Shown one piece after another: positions 43,852 through 53,208 of a DNA stretch of 64,000 nt. Source of the stretch: Luteimonas sp. MC1750 (GTDB taxonomy: Bacteria > Pseudomonadota > Gammaproteobacteria > Xanthomonadales > Xanthomonadaceae); NCBI RefSeq assembly GCF_016615955.1, contig NZ_CP067113.1, positions 62,001 to 126,000 on the forward strand, read 5' to 3'. Below the pieces are notes generated by a model. The model did not search any database. It was not told the DNA's origin and saw nothing but the letters and a program-made list of their open reading frames with translations. Both the position numbers and the translations under genes were made by a program. Numbering within the stretch: position 1 is the first letter of the stretch; every line of letters starts with the position of its first letter.

Positions 43852-45750
43852 TCAGCCGGCCTTCTTCGCGGCGATCCAGCGGTCGACGCGCTGTTCCAGC
43901 AGGTCGAGCGGCATCGCGCCGCCGCCGAGGATGGTGTCGTGGAAGCCGCGGATGTCGAAGGCTGCGCCCAGCTCGGACTCGGCCTTCCGACGCAGTTCCT
44001 GGATCCGGATCATTCCGATCTTGTAGGCGGTGGCCTGGCCCGGGAACACCAGGTAGCGGCGGATCTCCGAGCGGATCGCGGCGTCGGGCACCGAGCTGTT
44101 CTCGCGGAAGTAGGCCACCGCCTGTTCCTCGGTCCAGCCCTTGGCGTGCATGCCGGTGTCGACGACGAGCCGGATCGCGCGCCACATCTCCGACATCAGC
44201 CGGCCGTATTCCGAGTACGGATCCTGGTAGGTGTCGGGCATCTCCTTGGCCAGCCACTCCGAGTACAGGCCCCAGCCCTCGTTGTAGGCGGTGTCGAAGG
44301 TCTGGGTGCGGAAGGTCGGCACGCCGGTCAGTTCCTGCGCGATCGAGATCTGCATGTGGTGGCCCGGCAGGCCCTCGTGGTACGCGATCACCTCCAGCTC
44401 GGTCTTCGGCATGGCGTTCATGTCGGAGAGGTGCGCGTAGTACACGCCCGGGCGCTTGCCGTCCGGCGAGGCCGGGTTGTAGTGCTGGGCGGCGCCGTCC
44501 TGCTCGCGGAAGGCCTCGACGCGCTTCACCACCAGGTCGGCCTTGGGCAGCAGGCCGAAGTACTTCGGCAGCTGCTGCTTGATGTTGTCGATCGCCTTCG
44601 TGGCGTCGTCGATATAGGCCTGGCGGCCGGCGTCGGTGTTGGGGTACAGGCGCTTGGGGTCGGCCTGGACATGCTTGAAGAAGGCCTGCAGGTCGCCCTC
44701 GAAGCCGATCTGCTTCTGCACCGCCTCCAGCTCGCGGCGCAGGCGCGCGACCTCGGCCAGGCCGAGCGCGTGGATCTGGTCGGCGGTCATGTCGGTCGAG
44801 GTGTTCTCGCCCAGCTGGTAGGCGTAGTACGCCGCGCCGTTGGGATGCGTGCTGCCGACGCCGGTGGGGTTCACCGCGGCCTTGGGCAGCTCCTCGGCGG
44901 CCAGGGCGAGGATGCGTTCGTAGGCCGGCTTCACGTCCTCGAGCAGCGCCTTGCGGGCGTCTTCCTTCAGCTCCGCGGCGCGTCCGGCGCTGACCTTGCC
45001 CGAGGTGGCCAGCGCGTCGGCCTTGGCCTGGGCATCGGCCCACAGCGCGCTGTCGGCGCCGTCGTCGAAGGGCGCGCCGGTGATGATCTTGCGCGACTGG
45101 TCGGCCACGCCTTCCCAGGCGAAGCCGGGCGGGCGGATGCCCTGTGCGGCCGCCTGGCGCGTTCGCTCGAGCAGGATGTCGAAGGTCGCCGGCAGCTTGC
45201 GCAGGCGCGAGACATAGGCCAGGTAGTCGGACTCGTCCTCGACCTTGTGGAAATTGATCATGAAGGTCGGGGCCATGCTGTGCATGCCGTTCATCTGGTC
45301 GAACGGGTAGCCGTTGAGCAGGAAGGGCATGCCGTCGCGTGCGCTCTCGTACTCCTTCTTCCACAGGTTCCACGACAGCTGGGCCTCGGGCTCCAGGCGG
45401 TCGTAGTCGAACTGCGCCTCCATCTCCTTCACCGAGGCCTCGAGCCAGTCGAGCTGGCGGCGGATGCCGGCGTCGGAGGCGTCGTCGATCTGGTCGTACA
45501 GCTCCTTGCGGCCGAGGAAGGTCAGGCGGATCGGGCTGAACTGCAGCTGCTCTTCGTACTTGGTCTCGAACCAGGCGTTGAGCCGGGCGGTCTCGGCCTC
45601 GAGGTCGGCCGGGGACGCGCTGGCGGCGGCGGGCGTGGCCGGCTGGCCGGCGGTGGCCGCGTTGGCCGGGCCGTCGCAGGCGGCCAGGCCGAGGGGCAGC
45701 GCCAGCGCCAGCGCGATGGCGAGGGGCGAACGGGCGGAAGCGATGGGCAT
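43852..45750 (-). CDS. DUF885 family lipoprotein hydrolase
   Basis: A 632-residue protein with a lipoprotein signal (GLAAC) and an Ala-rich spacer. The DUF885 body includes [17 protein letters not shown] and, near residue 455, [11 protein letters not shown], a likely zinc motif (HExxxHH) similar to gluzincin peptidases. [15 protein letters not shown] and TEEQAVAYF follow, with a final [21 protein letters not shown]. Proteins of this family are probable metallo-hydrolases acting on peptides or related amides. Start chosen at ATG 45750 with GAGAG before it. Periplasmic. Confidence 0.85.
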   Translation of the reverse strand: MPIASARSPLAIALALALPLGLAACDGPANAATAGQPATPAAASASPADLEAETARLNAWFETKYEEQLQFSPIRLTFLGRKELYDQIDDASDAGIRRQLDWLEASVKEMEAQFDYDRLEPEAQLSWNLWKKEYESARDGMPFLLNGYPFDQMNGMHSMAPTFMINFHKVEDESDYLAYVSRLRKLPATFDILLERTRQAAAQGIRPPGFAWEGVADQSRKIITGAPFDDGADSALWADAQAKADALATSGKVSAGRAAELKEDARKALLEDVKPAYERILALAAEELPKAAVNPTGVGSTHPNGAAYYAYQLGENTSTDMTADQIHALGLAEVARLRRELEAVQKQIGFEGDLQAFFKHVQADPKRLYPNTDAGRQAYIDDATKAIDNIKQQLPKYFGLLPKADLVVKRVEAFREQDGAAQHYNPASPDGKRPGVYYAHLSDMNAMPKTELEVIAYHEGLPGHHMQISIAQELTGVPTFRTQTFDTAYNEGWGLYSEWLAKEMPDTYQDPYSEYGRLMSEMWRAIRLVVDTGMHAKGWTEEQAVAYFRENSSVPDAAIRSEIRRYLVFPGQATAYKIGMIRIQELRRKAESELGAAFDIRGFHDTILGGGAMPLDLLEQRVDRWIAAKKAG

Positions 45751-45929
45751 CGGGGCTCTCTCCGGAACAGGATGGCGGGAAGGGTCGGGACGGGGGCGGT
45801 GGAACCCGGACCGCGCCGACTGTCCCACGAAATCCGCCTCCGGATCACGCCCATAGGTCCCGGTCGCCGCCCGGGCGCACGCGTGCGCCGGGGTACCATG
45901 GCGTTTTTCGCCGACAGGAAAGCAGGGCC

Positions 45930-46529
45930 ATGGCCAATCCGGACGATCAGCGCAACGGCGTGGGCCGCGACGAGGCCGAGGCGGCCGTGCGCACGCTGCT
46001 GCGCTGGGCCGGCGACGACCCGTCGCGCGAGGGCCTGCTCGACACGCCCAAGCGCGTGGCCGATGCCTATGGCGACTGGTTCAGCGGCTATGCCGAAGAC
46101 CCGCGCGCCTACCTGGAGCGCACCTTCGAGGAAGTCTGCGGCTACGACGAGATGATCGTGCTGCGCGACATCCAGTTCGAGAGCCACTGCGAGCACCACA
46201 TGGCGCCGATCATCGGCCGCGCCCACGTCGGCTACCTGCCCGACGGCAAGGTGGTGGGCATCAGCAAGCTGGCGCGCGTGGTCGAGGCCTATGCGCGGCG
46301 CTTCCAGGTGCAGGAAAAGATGACCGCGCAGATCGCCGCGGTGATCCAGGACGTGCTCAAGCCCCGCGGCGTCGGCCTGGTGGTCGAAGCCAGCCACGAA
46401 TGCATGACCACCCGCGGCGTGCACAAGCGCGGGGTCAGCATGGTCACGTCGAAGATGCTGGGCGGCTTCCGCGACGACGCCCGCACCCGCCAGGAATTCC
46501 TGCGCTTCATCGGCGACCGGCGCGGCTGA
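45930..46529 (+). CDS. folE: GTP cyclohydrolase I
   Basis: A 199-residue enzyme that converts GTP to dihydroneopterin triphosphate, the first step of folate and tetrahydrobiopterin synthesis. Zinc ligands Cys87 and His90 lie in [10 protein letters not shown], with Cys158 in [13 protein letters not shown]. The [12 protein letters not shown] opening and the KMLGGFRDD end match the family and its length. AGGAAAGCAGGG precedes the ATG. It is divergent from the DUF885 gene; no other folate gene is adjacent. Confidence 0.95.
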   Translation: MANPDDQRNGVGRDEAEAAVRTLLRWAGDDPSREGLLDTPKRVADAYGDWFSGYAEDPRAYLERTFEEVCGYDEMIVLRDIQFESHCEHHMAPIIGRAHVGYLPDGKVVGISKLARVVEAYARRFQVQEKMTAQIAAVIQDVLKPRGVGLVVEASHECMTTRGVHKRGVSMVTSKMLGGFRDDARTRQEFLRFIGDRRG

Positions 46530-46556
46530 GCCGCGCGCGGGCGCTGGCCCGATGCG

Positions 46557-46901
46557 TCAGGTCGTGGGCTGGGTCTGCGGATCCTCGTCCATCGTCGGGT
46601 CGACCGGCGGCGGACGGGTCGCGTCATCGATCGGCGGCACCGGATCCATCGGGGGCGGCACTTCGGGATCGGTCGGCACCGGGGTCGGGTTCATGGGATC
46701 CATGGGATCGACCGGATCGGCGGTGGTGTCGTCCTCGAACGGCGGCGGCGTCGGCGTCGTGGTGGTCGGCGGCGGAGTGGCGGCGGGGTCACTGGCCGAA
46801 GGCAGCTGGTCCACCGGCGTGTAGGCCTCGGACGGATCGTTGCAGGCGGTGAGGGCCAGCGCCAGGGTGGCGATGGCGGCGACGGGCACGAGTCGGTTCA
46901 T
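46557..46901 (-). CDS. Proline/aspartate-rich lipoprotein
   Basis: A 114-residue protein: lipoprotein signal with lipobox LTAC (Cys20), then a low-complexity region of Pro, Asp, Thr and Met (for example DPVDPMDPMNPTPVP). No folded domain is visible, so it may act as a flexible spacer in the periplasm or at the surface. Converges with folE. No family assigned. Confidence 0.65.
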   Translation of the reverse strand: MNRLVPVAAIATLALALTACNDPSEAYTPVDQLPSASDPAATPPPTTTTPTPPPFEDDTTADPVDPMDPMNPTPVPTDPEVPPPMDPVPPIDDATRPPPVDPTMDEDPQTQPTT

Positions 46902-46988
46902 GGCGGGATCCCACGGGATGGGCGTGGGCCGAGTATCCCGGCCCCGGCGTGTCGGGGATGTCGTCGTGATGTGAATGCGCCGCGGCGC

Positions 46989-47411
46989 TCAGTGGTCGGG
47001 CGTCGCCACCGGCAGCACGGCCCAGAACGGCACGCCTTGGCCCGCATGCACGCGCGCGGCCTCGTCGAGGATGTCCAGCAGGGTGGCGAAATCCTCCGGC
47101 GCGTCCTCGCGCAGGTCGCCGCAGTGGTCGATCAGCAGCAGGTAGCCGGGCGCGCCCAGCCAGGACAGGTCGCCCAGGCTGTCGGCCAGCGCATCCCAGT
47201 TGCCGCCGAAGTCGCCCGGAAACTCCAGCGCCTCGGCGACCTCGGCGAGGAGCGCGGCCTTGTCGTCGGCGGTTGCGAGATTGGCCGTGGCGACGTGGAA
47301 GTCGAGCGCGGTGGCCGCCTCGACCACCGCGGCCCGGTCGCGGACGTCGACGAAGTAGGCGGCGGACTGGCTGGCGTCGGCCAGCAGGGCCCCGAGTTCG
47401 ACGTCGATCAT
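46989..47411 (-). CDS. Barstar family RNase inhibitor
   Basis: A 140-residue acidic protein. FHVATANLATADDKAALLAEVAEALEFPGDFGGNWDALADSL contains the barstar signature: an inhibitor loop before the NWDAL..SL helix. Barstar binds barnase-type RNases through this acidic helix and blocks the active site. It is cytosolic, with no signal peptide. ATG 47411 overlaps the stop of the upstream RNase gene by four bases (ATGA), an immunity arrangement. Confidence 0.9.
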   Translation of the reverse strand: MIDVELGALLADASQSAAYFVDVRDRAAVVEAATALDFHVATANLATADDKAALLAEVAEALEFPGDFGGNWDALADSLGDLSWLGAPGYLLLIDHCGDLREDAPEDFATLLDILDEAARVHAGQGVPFWAVLPVATPDH

Positions 47412-47875
47412 GGCGCCGGCCTGCGCTCGAAGGCGCGGAAGCTGCGGTAGTGGTCGGCGGTGTAGTGCCATTCCACGGGCGGATCGCCGCCGGTGACGAT
47501 GCGCCGCGCGCCGCGGTGGTCGAGGCCGGGGGTGTCGACGGTGTATTCGCGGTAGTGGCCGCGCGGGCGCGGCGGCAGCAGGCGTTCGCGGTTCTGGAAC
47601 ACGCCGCCGTCCTGCCGGTGCGGGAACGGCCCGCCGCGATCGATCAGCGCCAGGGTCGCGTGGGCCTCGGGCGGCAGGAAGGCGAGCGCGGGGTCGCGCG
47701 TGTCGGTCGATTCACCCTGGGCACCGCCCGCCGGCGCGCGGTAGGTTTCGGCCACCGACGGCGTGCCCGGCCCGGCTTCGCGCTGCAGGAGTTGCCAGCT
47801 GCCGGCCAGCACCAGCACCGCCACCAGCCAGATCCAGCTGCGCGGTGTCCTCCCGCCGGGGCGACCGCGCGCCAT
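47408..47875 (-). CDS. Barnase-like ribonuclease with N-terminal signal
   Basis: A 155-residue protein. A hydrophobic N-terminal segment (about 14-26), flanked by Arg, acts as a signal or anchor. The RNase N1/T1-barnase domain fills the last 90 residues: FLPPEAHATLALIDRGGPFPH and an active site with Glu110 (YREYTV), Arg124/Arg125 (GARRIV) and His142 (DHYRSF), matching barnase Glu73, Arg87 and His102. It cleaves single-stranded RNA. The overlapping barstar gene protects the producer. Confidence 0.88.
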   Translation of the reverse strand: MARGRPGGRTPRSWIWLVAVLVLAGSWQLLQREAGPGTPSVAETYRAPAGGAQGESTDTRDPALAFLPPEAHATLALIDRGGPFPHRQDGGVFQNRERLLPPRPRGHYREYTVDTPGLDHRGARRIVTGGDPPVEWHYTADHYRSFRAFERRPAP

Positions 47876-47880
47876 CGGCG

Positions 47881-48219
47881 TCAGCCGCAGCTGGCCTTGA
47901 TGATGCGGCCCTCGTCATCGACCTCGAGGTTCAGCCGGCCGGCGCGGTAGTCCATGGTCACGGCCATGCCCGGCCGGATGATGCGGACGCCGCTGGCGCC
48001 GGCCGCCTGCCTGGCCTGCCCGGCGACCTGCTCGCTGAGCGTCTGGCCGACATAGGCGGCTGCCGCCTTGCCGTCGCAGCTGCCGCTGAAACCGTCCCGC
48101 ACCACGGGTTCGCGCTGGCCGCCGCTGCCGACATCGGTCGACGCGCACGCCGTGGCCATGAGCAGGAGCGGCGCGGACAGCAGGGTGGCGAAGCGGCGTG
48201 CGGTGGAGATGGTCTGCAT
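47881..48219 (-). CDS. Peptidase inhibitor I78 family lipoprotein
   Basis: A 112-residue protein with a lipoprotein-like signal (lipobox ATAC, Cys25). The I78 pattern is clear: CDGKAAAAYVGQTLSE, IRPGMAVTMDYRAGRLNLEVDDEGRIIKASCG, with one Cys near each end likely forming a disulfide. I78 proteins inhibit elastase-like serine proteases. GAGGAG before ATG 48219 supports the start. It precedes the RNase-barstar pair on the same strand, five bases upstream. Confidence 0.88.
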   Translation of the reverse strand: MQTISTARRFATLLSAPLLLMATACASTDVGSGGQREPVVRDGFSGSCDGKAAAAYVGQTLSEQVAGQARQAAGASGVRIIRPGMAVTMDYRAGRLNLEVDDEGRIIKASCG

Positions 48220-48275
48220 GGGAACTCCTCGCGGGGTCGTGGAAGGATCATGCCGCAACGGCGGCAGGGCTGCGC

Positions 48276-48758
48276 TCAGTCGCGCTCCGGCGGCGTGGCG
48301 GTGCCGATGCGGTGCTCGAGGCGGCGGAACACGGCGAGCACCACGACGCACAGCAGCGAGGCGCCCAGCGCGAGCAGGTAGTTCCCCAGGCCGGCGGCGA
48401 TGCCGATGGCCGCGGCCATCAGCAGCGAACTGGCGGTGGTCAGGCCGGACACCTGTTGTTCGCCGCGCGCGCGCAGGATCGCGCCGGCGCCGACGAAGCC
48501 GACCGCCGCGACCACCGACTCGATCAGGCGGGTCGGGTCGATGCGCAGCAGGTCGCGGTACTGCTCCTGGGTGAAGTGCTGGGCCACGACGTCGCCGAGG
48601 CCGACGATCAGCGCGGCCGCGCCGGCGATCAGCATGTGGGTGCGCAGGCCCGCGGCATGGCGGCCGAGCTCGCGTTCGATGCCGAGCACGCCGCCAAGGG
48701 CCATCGCCGCGGCGACGCGCGCCAGGATCCAGAGTTCGCCGTTGTGCAGTGCGTCCAT
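48276..48758 (-). CDS. MgtC/SapB family membrane protein
   Basis: A 160-residue protein with four helices in the N-terminal part. It has the MgtC signature GGVLGIERELGRHAAGLRTHMLIAGAAALIVG, then GFVGAGAILRARGEQQVSGLTTASSLLMAAAIGIAAGLG. The extended C-terminal cytosolic domain of true MgtC is missing, so it belongs to the short SapB-like group. Related proteins influence magnesium homeostasis and virulence; this copy's role is unknown. Confidence 0.9.
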   Translation of the reverse strand: MDALHNGELWILARVAAAMALGGVLGIERELGRHAAGLRTHMLIAGAAALIVGLGDVVAQHFTQEQYRDLLRIDPTRLIESVVAAVGFVGAGAILRARGEQQVSGLTTASSLLMAAAIGIAAGLGNYLLALGASLLCVVVLAVFRRLEHRIGTATPPERD

Positions 48759-48813
48759 CGAAGTCGTTCCTGTGGGGGACGGCGATGACAACGCAGTGAC
48801 AGTCTCGTGGCCG

Positions 48814-48848
48814 TGAAGCCGAAGCCGAAGCCATGAAGCCATGAAGCC
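48814..48848. repeat. GAAGCC short tandem repeat
   Basis: Repeats of TGAAGCC or GAAGCC (TGAAGCCGAAGCCGAAGCC, then CATGAAGCC twice) in the divergent gap before the transglycosylase gene. It then runs into a palindromic GCATGCC-containing stretch up to about 48895. Confidence 0.7.
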
Positions 48849-48924
48849 GCCATGCCTGCGCGCCGTGACGCCGGCGCATGCGGGGGCATGCCTACAATCC
48901 GGGCGATTCGACCCGGAGCCCGCA

Positions 48925-50271
48925 ATGCGCCTGTTTGCCAAGTCCCTGCTGCTGGTCCTGCCACTGGGTGTGGCCTGCGCGCAGCCGCCGCTGCCGACGG
49001 CCACGACGCCGACCTCCACGCCCAGCCCGGCGCCCGAGCCTGCCGTCCCGGAGGTTGCGAGCCCTGCGCCTGCAGCGCCGGCGCCGCCTCCCGCGCCCAC
49101 CGACGCCGAGTCCGCCACCTTCCGCGCATGCATGGGCCGGCTGCGCACCGCGGCCGCCGGCAAGGGCGTCGATTCCGCCACCTTCGATCGCCTGGCCGAG
49201 GGGCTGGCGCCCGACATGACCGTGCTGCCGCTGCTCGACCAGCAGCCCGAGTTCACCACGCCGATCTGGGACTACCTGGCGGCCCTGGTCGACCAGCAGC
49301 GCGTCGATGACGGCCTGGCCATGCTGCGCACGCACGAGGCCACCCTGCAGCGCGCGCAGGCCGCGTACGGGGTCGACCCGGCGACGGTGGTGGCGGTGTG
49401 GGGCGTGGAAAGCGACTACGGCCGCAGCTTCGGCAAGCGCCCGCTGCTGGTCTCGCTGTCGACGCTGTCGTGCTTTGGCCGCAGGCAGCCGTTCTTCCAG
49501 GGCGAGTTCATCGCCACGCTGCAGCTCCTGGCGCGCGGCGACCTGCGCGATCCGGGCATCACGGGGTCCTGGGCGGGCGCCTTCGGCCATACCCAGTTCA
49601 TGCCGACGACGTACCAGCGGATCGCGGTGGATTTCGATGGCGACGGGCGGCGCGACCTGGTCGGCAGCATCCCGGATGCGCTGGGTTCGACGGCGAACTA
49701 CCTGAAGCGGTCGGGCTGGCGGACGGGCGAGCCCTGGGGCCACGAAGTGACCCTGCCACCGGGGTTCAACGCGGGCCAGGCGGGGCGCACGAACCGCAGG
49801 CCCCTGTCCGACTGGGTGGCGCAGGGCGTGCGGCGTGTCGACGGCAAGGCGTTCGACGGCGTCGCGGCCGATGCACGCGCGGCGGTGATCCTGCCAGCCG
49901 GGGGCGCGGGGCCGGCGTTCGTGGTGTTCAGGAATTTCGATGCGATCTATTCGTACAACGCGGCGGAAAGCTATGCGCTGGCGATCGCGCACCTGGCCGA
50001 CCGGCTGCGCGGCGGCGGGGCGTTCGCGACGCGATGGCCGACGGATGATCCGGGCATCGGGCGCGCCGAACGCCGGGAGCTGCAGACGCTGCTGCTGGGG
50101 CGGGGGCACGCGATCGGCGAGGCGGACGGCATGGTCGGGACGCTGACGCGGCGGGCGATCGCGGAGGAGCAGCGCCGCCTGGGCCTGCTGCCGGTGGATG
50201 GGCGCGCGGGCCTGCGGGTCCTGGAGGCCCTGCGCGCCGACGCCGCGGCCGGCACTCCTCCGCCGCGCTGA
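48925..50271 (+). CDS. Lytic murein transglycosylase (MltB-like) with peptidoglycan-binding domain
   Basis: A 448-residue exported protein. The signal (about 1-19) is followed by a Pro/Ala-rich linker. The SLT_2 domain has the catalytic Glu162 in VWGVESDYGRSFG, then GSWAGAFGHTQFMPTTY and FDGDGRRDLVGSIPDALGSTANYLKRSGW. The C-terminal PG_binding_1 domain (from about 380) has LQTLLLGRGHAIGEADGMVGTLTRRAI. Cleaves the glycan strand to give 1,6-anhydro ends. It may be a lipoprotein, but the lipobox is poor (GVAC). Confidence 0.92.
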   Translation: MRLFAKSLLLVLPLGVACAQPPLPTATTPTSTPSPAPEPAVPEVASPAPAAPAPPPAPTDAESATFRACMGRLRTAAAGKGVDSATFDRLAEGLAPDMTVLPLLDQQPEFTTPIWDYLAALVDQQRVDDGLAMLRTHEATLQRAQAAYGVDPATVVAVWGVESDYGRSFGKRPLLVSLSTLSCFGRRQPFFQGEFIATLQLLARGDLRDPGITGSWAGAFGHTQFMPTTYQRIAVDFDGDGRRDLVGSIPDALGSTANYLKRSGWRTGEPWGHEVTLPPGFNAGQAGRTNRRPLSDWVAQGVRRVDGKAFDGVAADARAAVILPAGGAGPAFVVFRNFDAIYSYNAAESYALAIAHLADRLRGGGAFATRWPTDDPGIGRAERRELQTLLLGRGHAIGEADGMVGTLTRRAIAEEQRRLGLLPVDGRAGLRVLEALRADAAAGTPPPR

Positions 50272-50782
50272 CGCCTCGCCGACGCCGCGCTGACACCAAC
50301 CCATCTGCGCCAACCCATCTGTAGGAGCGGCTACAGCCGCGATCCCCTTCCCGGTCAAGGACAGTTGGATCGCAGCCGCGACTTCCCCTCCCCGCCACGG
50401 ACAGCTGGCTCGCAGCGGCGGCGCGTGGCCTACGCGACAAGTCGCTCCACGTGATTCGCTTGGTTGTCGCGCAGGCCACGCGCCGCTGCGGATCACCTCG
50501 GTTCGCTGGTTGGCAGGTCAAGGACTCGCGGTGCGGGAGCCGGGGCAGGGCACGCCGGGCGCGCCGCACCCATTCGCAGCCTGTGCTCGGTGGGCACGTC
50601 GCGCCCGGCGTGCCTGCGGGGGTCTGCGCGGGGTGTGCGGGGGTGTGCGGGTTCGCACGCTGGGACGCCTTGCGACGGCTGTGCCACGCGCAGGCTGGCT
50701 TGGCGCCTCGGTGCTACGGGGGCGGCTGTGTCAGCTGTGCCGAAGGGGGCAGAATCGGGGTTCTTCGGATGGGATGGCAGCC
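50272..50782. other. Long intergenic region with nested inverted repeats
   Basis: No convincing gene. A REP copy lies at about 50319-50344. Next, 50411-50440 and 50464-50490 form arms of 27-30 bases (CGCAGCGGC..GCGTGGCCT) around a 23-base loop. Then 50545-50562 and 50601-50617 form a second pair (GCAGG..CACGCCGGGCGC). G-rich DNA follows to the M28 start. The inverted repeats could fold in RNA or DNA. Confidence 0.7.
50319..50344. repeat. Single REP-type repeat
   Basis: One forward TGTAGGAGCGGCTACAGCC copy, 48 bases after the transglycosylase stop, preceded by two copies of CAACCCATCTG. Confidence 0.85.
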
Positions 50783-52489
50783 ATGGCGCGCGCGGCGGGT
50801 TGGAGAGTGATGGGATGGGTGCTGGTCCTGGCGTTGGCGGGGTGCAGCGGTGGGCCCGTGGCCACGCGGGCGCCTGTGGGCAGCGATGCCTTTGCTTCGG
50901 CGGGAGCGGCTCCGGCGGTGGTCGACAGTTCGAGGCTTGCGGAACACATCCGGGTGCTCGCGTCGGACGCGTTCGAGGGGCGGGCACCGGCGACCGCGGG
51001 GGAAGAGAAGACGGTTGCGTACCTGCGGGAGCAGTTCGCGGCGGCGGGCCTGCAGCCGGGTGGCGAGAACGGGGGCTGGACGCAGGCGGTAACGCTGGAG
51101 CGGACGGAGATCGCGGGGCCGGTGGCGGCGTCGTTCTCGGTCGGCGGGCGCGAGTGGACGCTGGCGAATGGGGACGACATCGCGCTGGAGACGCTGCATC
51201 CGCAGGGCGACGTGGCCTTGCGCGGGGTGCCGGTGGTGTTCGCGGGCTACGGGATCACGGCGCCGGAACTGGACTGGGACGATTACGCGGGCCTGGACGT
51301 GCGCGGCAAGGTGGTGGTCGTGCTGGTCAACGATCCGGATTTCGAGACGGCACCGGAGCGCTTCGGCGGGCGGGCGATGACCTGGTACGGGCGCTGGGCC
51401 TACAAGTACATCGAGGCCGCGAAGCGCGGGGCGGCGGGGGTGCTGATCGTGCACGAGACGGCGCCGGCGGCGTATCCGTGGGCGACGGTGCGCAACGGAC
51501 GGGCGGCGCCGCAGTTCGACATCGTGCGTGCCGACGCGGCGGACTGGCACCTGCCGGTGCGCGGCTGGATCCAGCGGGCGACGGCCGAGCGGCTGTTCGC
51601 GGACGCCGGGCTGTCGTTCGACGCCGCGAAGCGCGAGGCGCAGCAGCCGGGCTTCCGGGCGCGCGCGCTGGAGGGCGTGGCGTTCTCGGCGGCGTTCGCG
51701 GTGGCGCGCAGCCGGATCACCAGCCACAACGTGCTCGGGCTCCTTCCCGGCGCGGCGCGTGCGGACGAGACGGTGATCGTGTCGGGACACTGGGACAGCT
51801 TCGGGATCGGCACGCCGGACGCGGGCGGCGACGCCATCATCAACGGCGCGGTCGACAACGCGACCGCGATCGCGTCGATGCTCGAGATCGCGCGGGTCAT
51901 GGCCGCGGGGGCGCGGCCGGCGCGCAGCGTGCTGTTCATCGCGCTGACGGCGGAGGAGAGCGGGCTGCTCGGGGCGACCCACTACGCGGCGCATCCGCTG
52001 CGTCCGCTGGCCACGACCGCGGCGGCGATCAACATGGAGATGTGGAGTCCGGACGGGCCGACGCGCGACATCTCGAGCTGGGGCCAGGGCAAGGTCTCGC
52101 TGGAGCGCGCGCTGGAGGCGGCGGCGCGGGCGGAGGGCCGGACCTATTCGCCCGATCCGGAGCTGGAGGCCGGCTTCTTCTACCGCGCCGACCATTTCGC
52201 GTTCGCGCAGGCCGGGGTGCCGGCGATCACCGTGGGCCCCGGCATGGACCAGCTCAAGGGCGGCGTCGAGGGTGGCCGGGCCGCGCGCGCCGACTACTTC
52301 GCCAGGCGCTACCACCAGCCCGGCGACGCCTTTGACGGTAGCTGGGACATGCGGGGTCCGACGGCCGATACGGCCGTGGTGCTGCGGCTGGTGCGCGGCG
52401 TCGCGGACTCGGAGGCCTGGCCGGAGTGGGACGCCGGCAGCGAGTTCCGTGCGGCGCGCGAGGCCAGCGCCGCGTCGCGCAGGCGCTGA
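50783..52489 (+). CDS. M28 family metallopeptidase, second paralogue
   Basis: A 568-residue zinc aminopeptidase-like lipoprotein (lipobox LAGC). The zinc motifs are SGHWDSFGIG with DAIINGAVDNATA, TAEESGLLG with the catalytic Glu, INMEMW, and a late YHQPGDAF His. A PA-like insert again precedes the first motif. It is a paralogue of the 3763-5505 protein with the same domain order but no dipeptide tail. ATG at 50783 gives a positively charged signal start; ATG 50810 is an alternative. Confidence 0.88.
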   Translation: MARAAGWRVMGWVLVLALAGCSGGPVATRAPVGSDAFASAGAAPAVVDSSRLAEHIRVLASDAFEGRAPATAGEEKTVAYLREQFAAAGLQPGGENGGWTQAVTLERTEIAGPVAASFSVGGREWTLANGDDIALETLHPQGDVALRGVPVVFAGYGITAPELDWDDYAGLDVRGKVVVVLVNDPDFETAPERFGGRAMTWYGRWAYKYIEAAKRGAAGVLIVHETAPAAYPWATVRNGRAAPQFDIVRADAADWHLPVRGWIQRATAERLFADAGLSFDAAKREAQQPGFRARALEGVAFSAAFAVARSRITSHNVLGLLPGAARADETVIVSGHWDSFGIGTPDAGGDAIINGAVDNATAIASMLEIARVMAAGARPARSVLFIALTAEESGLLGATHYAAHPLRPLATTAAAINMEMWSPDGPTRDISSWGQGKVSLERALEAAARAEGRTYSPDPELEAGFFYRADHFAFAQAGVPAITVGPGMDQLKGGVEGGRAARADYFARRYHQPGDAFDGSWDMRGPTADTAVVLRLVRGVADSEAWPEWDAGSEFRAAREASAASRRR

Positions 52490-52550
52490 CCGACGCGGCG
52501 CACCGATCCCGGATCTGGCGCCTGCGTGCACCTTGCGGCACGGTGGCGGC

Positions 52551-53171
52551 ATGGAATCCGAAGCCACCAGACCCCACGCGCCGTCCTGCGAACGCAACCG
52601 CGAGCCGATCCTCGCCGTGCTGCAGCGGCACTTCGCCGGCTGTCGCCGGGTCCTCGAGATCGGCAGTGGCACCGGGCAGCACGCCGTGCATTTCGCGCAG
52701 GCGATGCCGTGGCTGGCTTGGCAGGCCTCCGACGTCCCGGAGAACCTGCCCGGCATCCGCGCGTGGCTGGCCGAGGCGCGGCTTGCGAATACGCCGCCGC
52801 CGCTGGCGCTGGACGTGCTGCAGGCGCCCTGGCCCGACGTCGGCGCCGACGCGGTGTTCACCGCCAACACGCTGCACATCATGGGCTGGGACGCGGTCGA
52901 GGCCTTCTTCCGCGGCGTGGGCCAGGTGCTGGCCGGGACGCCGGACGCGCCGCTCGTCGCGTACGGGCCGTTCAACCGCGGCGGCGCCTACACCAGCGAG
53001 AGCAATCGCGACTTCGACGGCTGGCTGAAGGCGCGTGATCCGCGTTCGGGCATCCGCGACATCGAAGCCGTCGACGCGCTGGCGCGGGCGGCGGGGCTGG
53101 TGCCCGTCGACGACGTGGCCATGCCGGCCAACAACCGCTGCCTGGTGTGGAGGCGCGTAGCGGCCGCCTGA
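52551..53171 (+). CDS. DUF938 SAM-dependent methyltransferase
   Basis: A 206-residue protein. It opens with a region whose ERNREPILAVL matches DUF938, and SAM motif I is VLEIGSGTGQHAVHFA. TANTLHIMGWDAVEAFF and YGPFNRGGAYTSESN follow, a typical DUF938 pattern. The substrate is unknown. ATG 52551 gives MESEATRPHAPSCE. It starts 61 bases after the M28 stop. Converges with the anti-sigma-like gene. Confidence 0.88.
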   Translation: MESEATRPHAPSCERNREPILAVLQRHFAGCRRVLEIGSGTGQHAVHFAQAMPWLAWQASDVPENLPGIRAWLAEARLANTPPPLALDVLQAPWPDVGADAVFTANTLHIMGWDAVEAFFRGVGQVLAGTPDAPLVAYGPFNRGGAYTSESNRDFDGWLKARDPRSGIRDIEAVDALARAAGLVPVDDVAMPANNRCLVWRRVAAA

Positions 53172-53208
53172 CGGCATCGGCCGCGGCGCCCGAGTGCCCC
53201 AGTGCGCC

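Noticed and set aside
50491..50782. Upstream extension of the second M28 gene or a separate small gene.
   Set aside because: Ala/Arg/Gly-rich sequence with many palindromes and no motif; the lipoprotein signal of the M28 gene begins at 50783.
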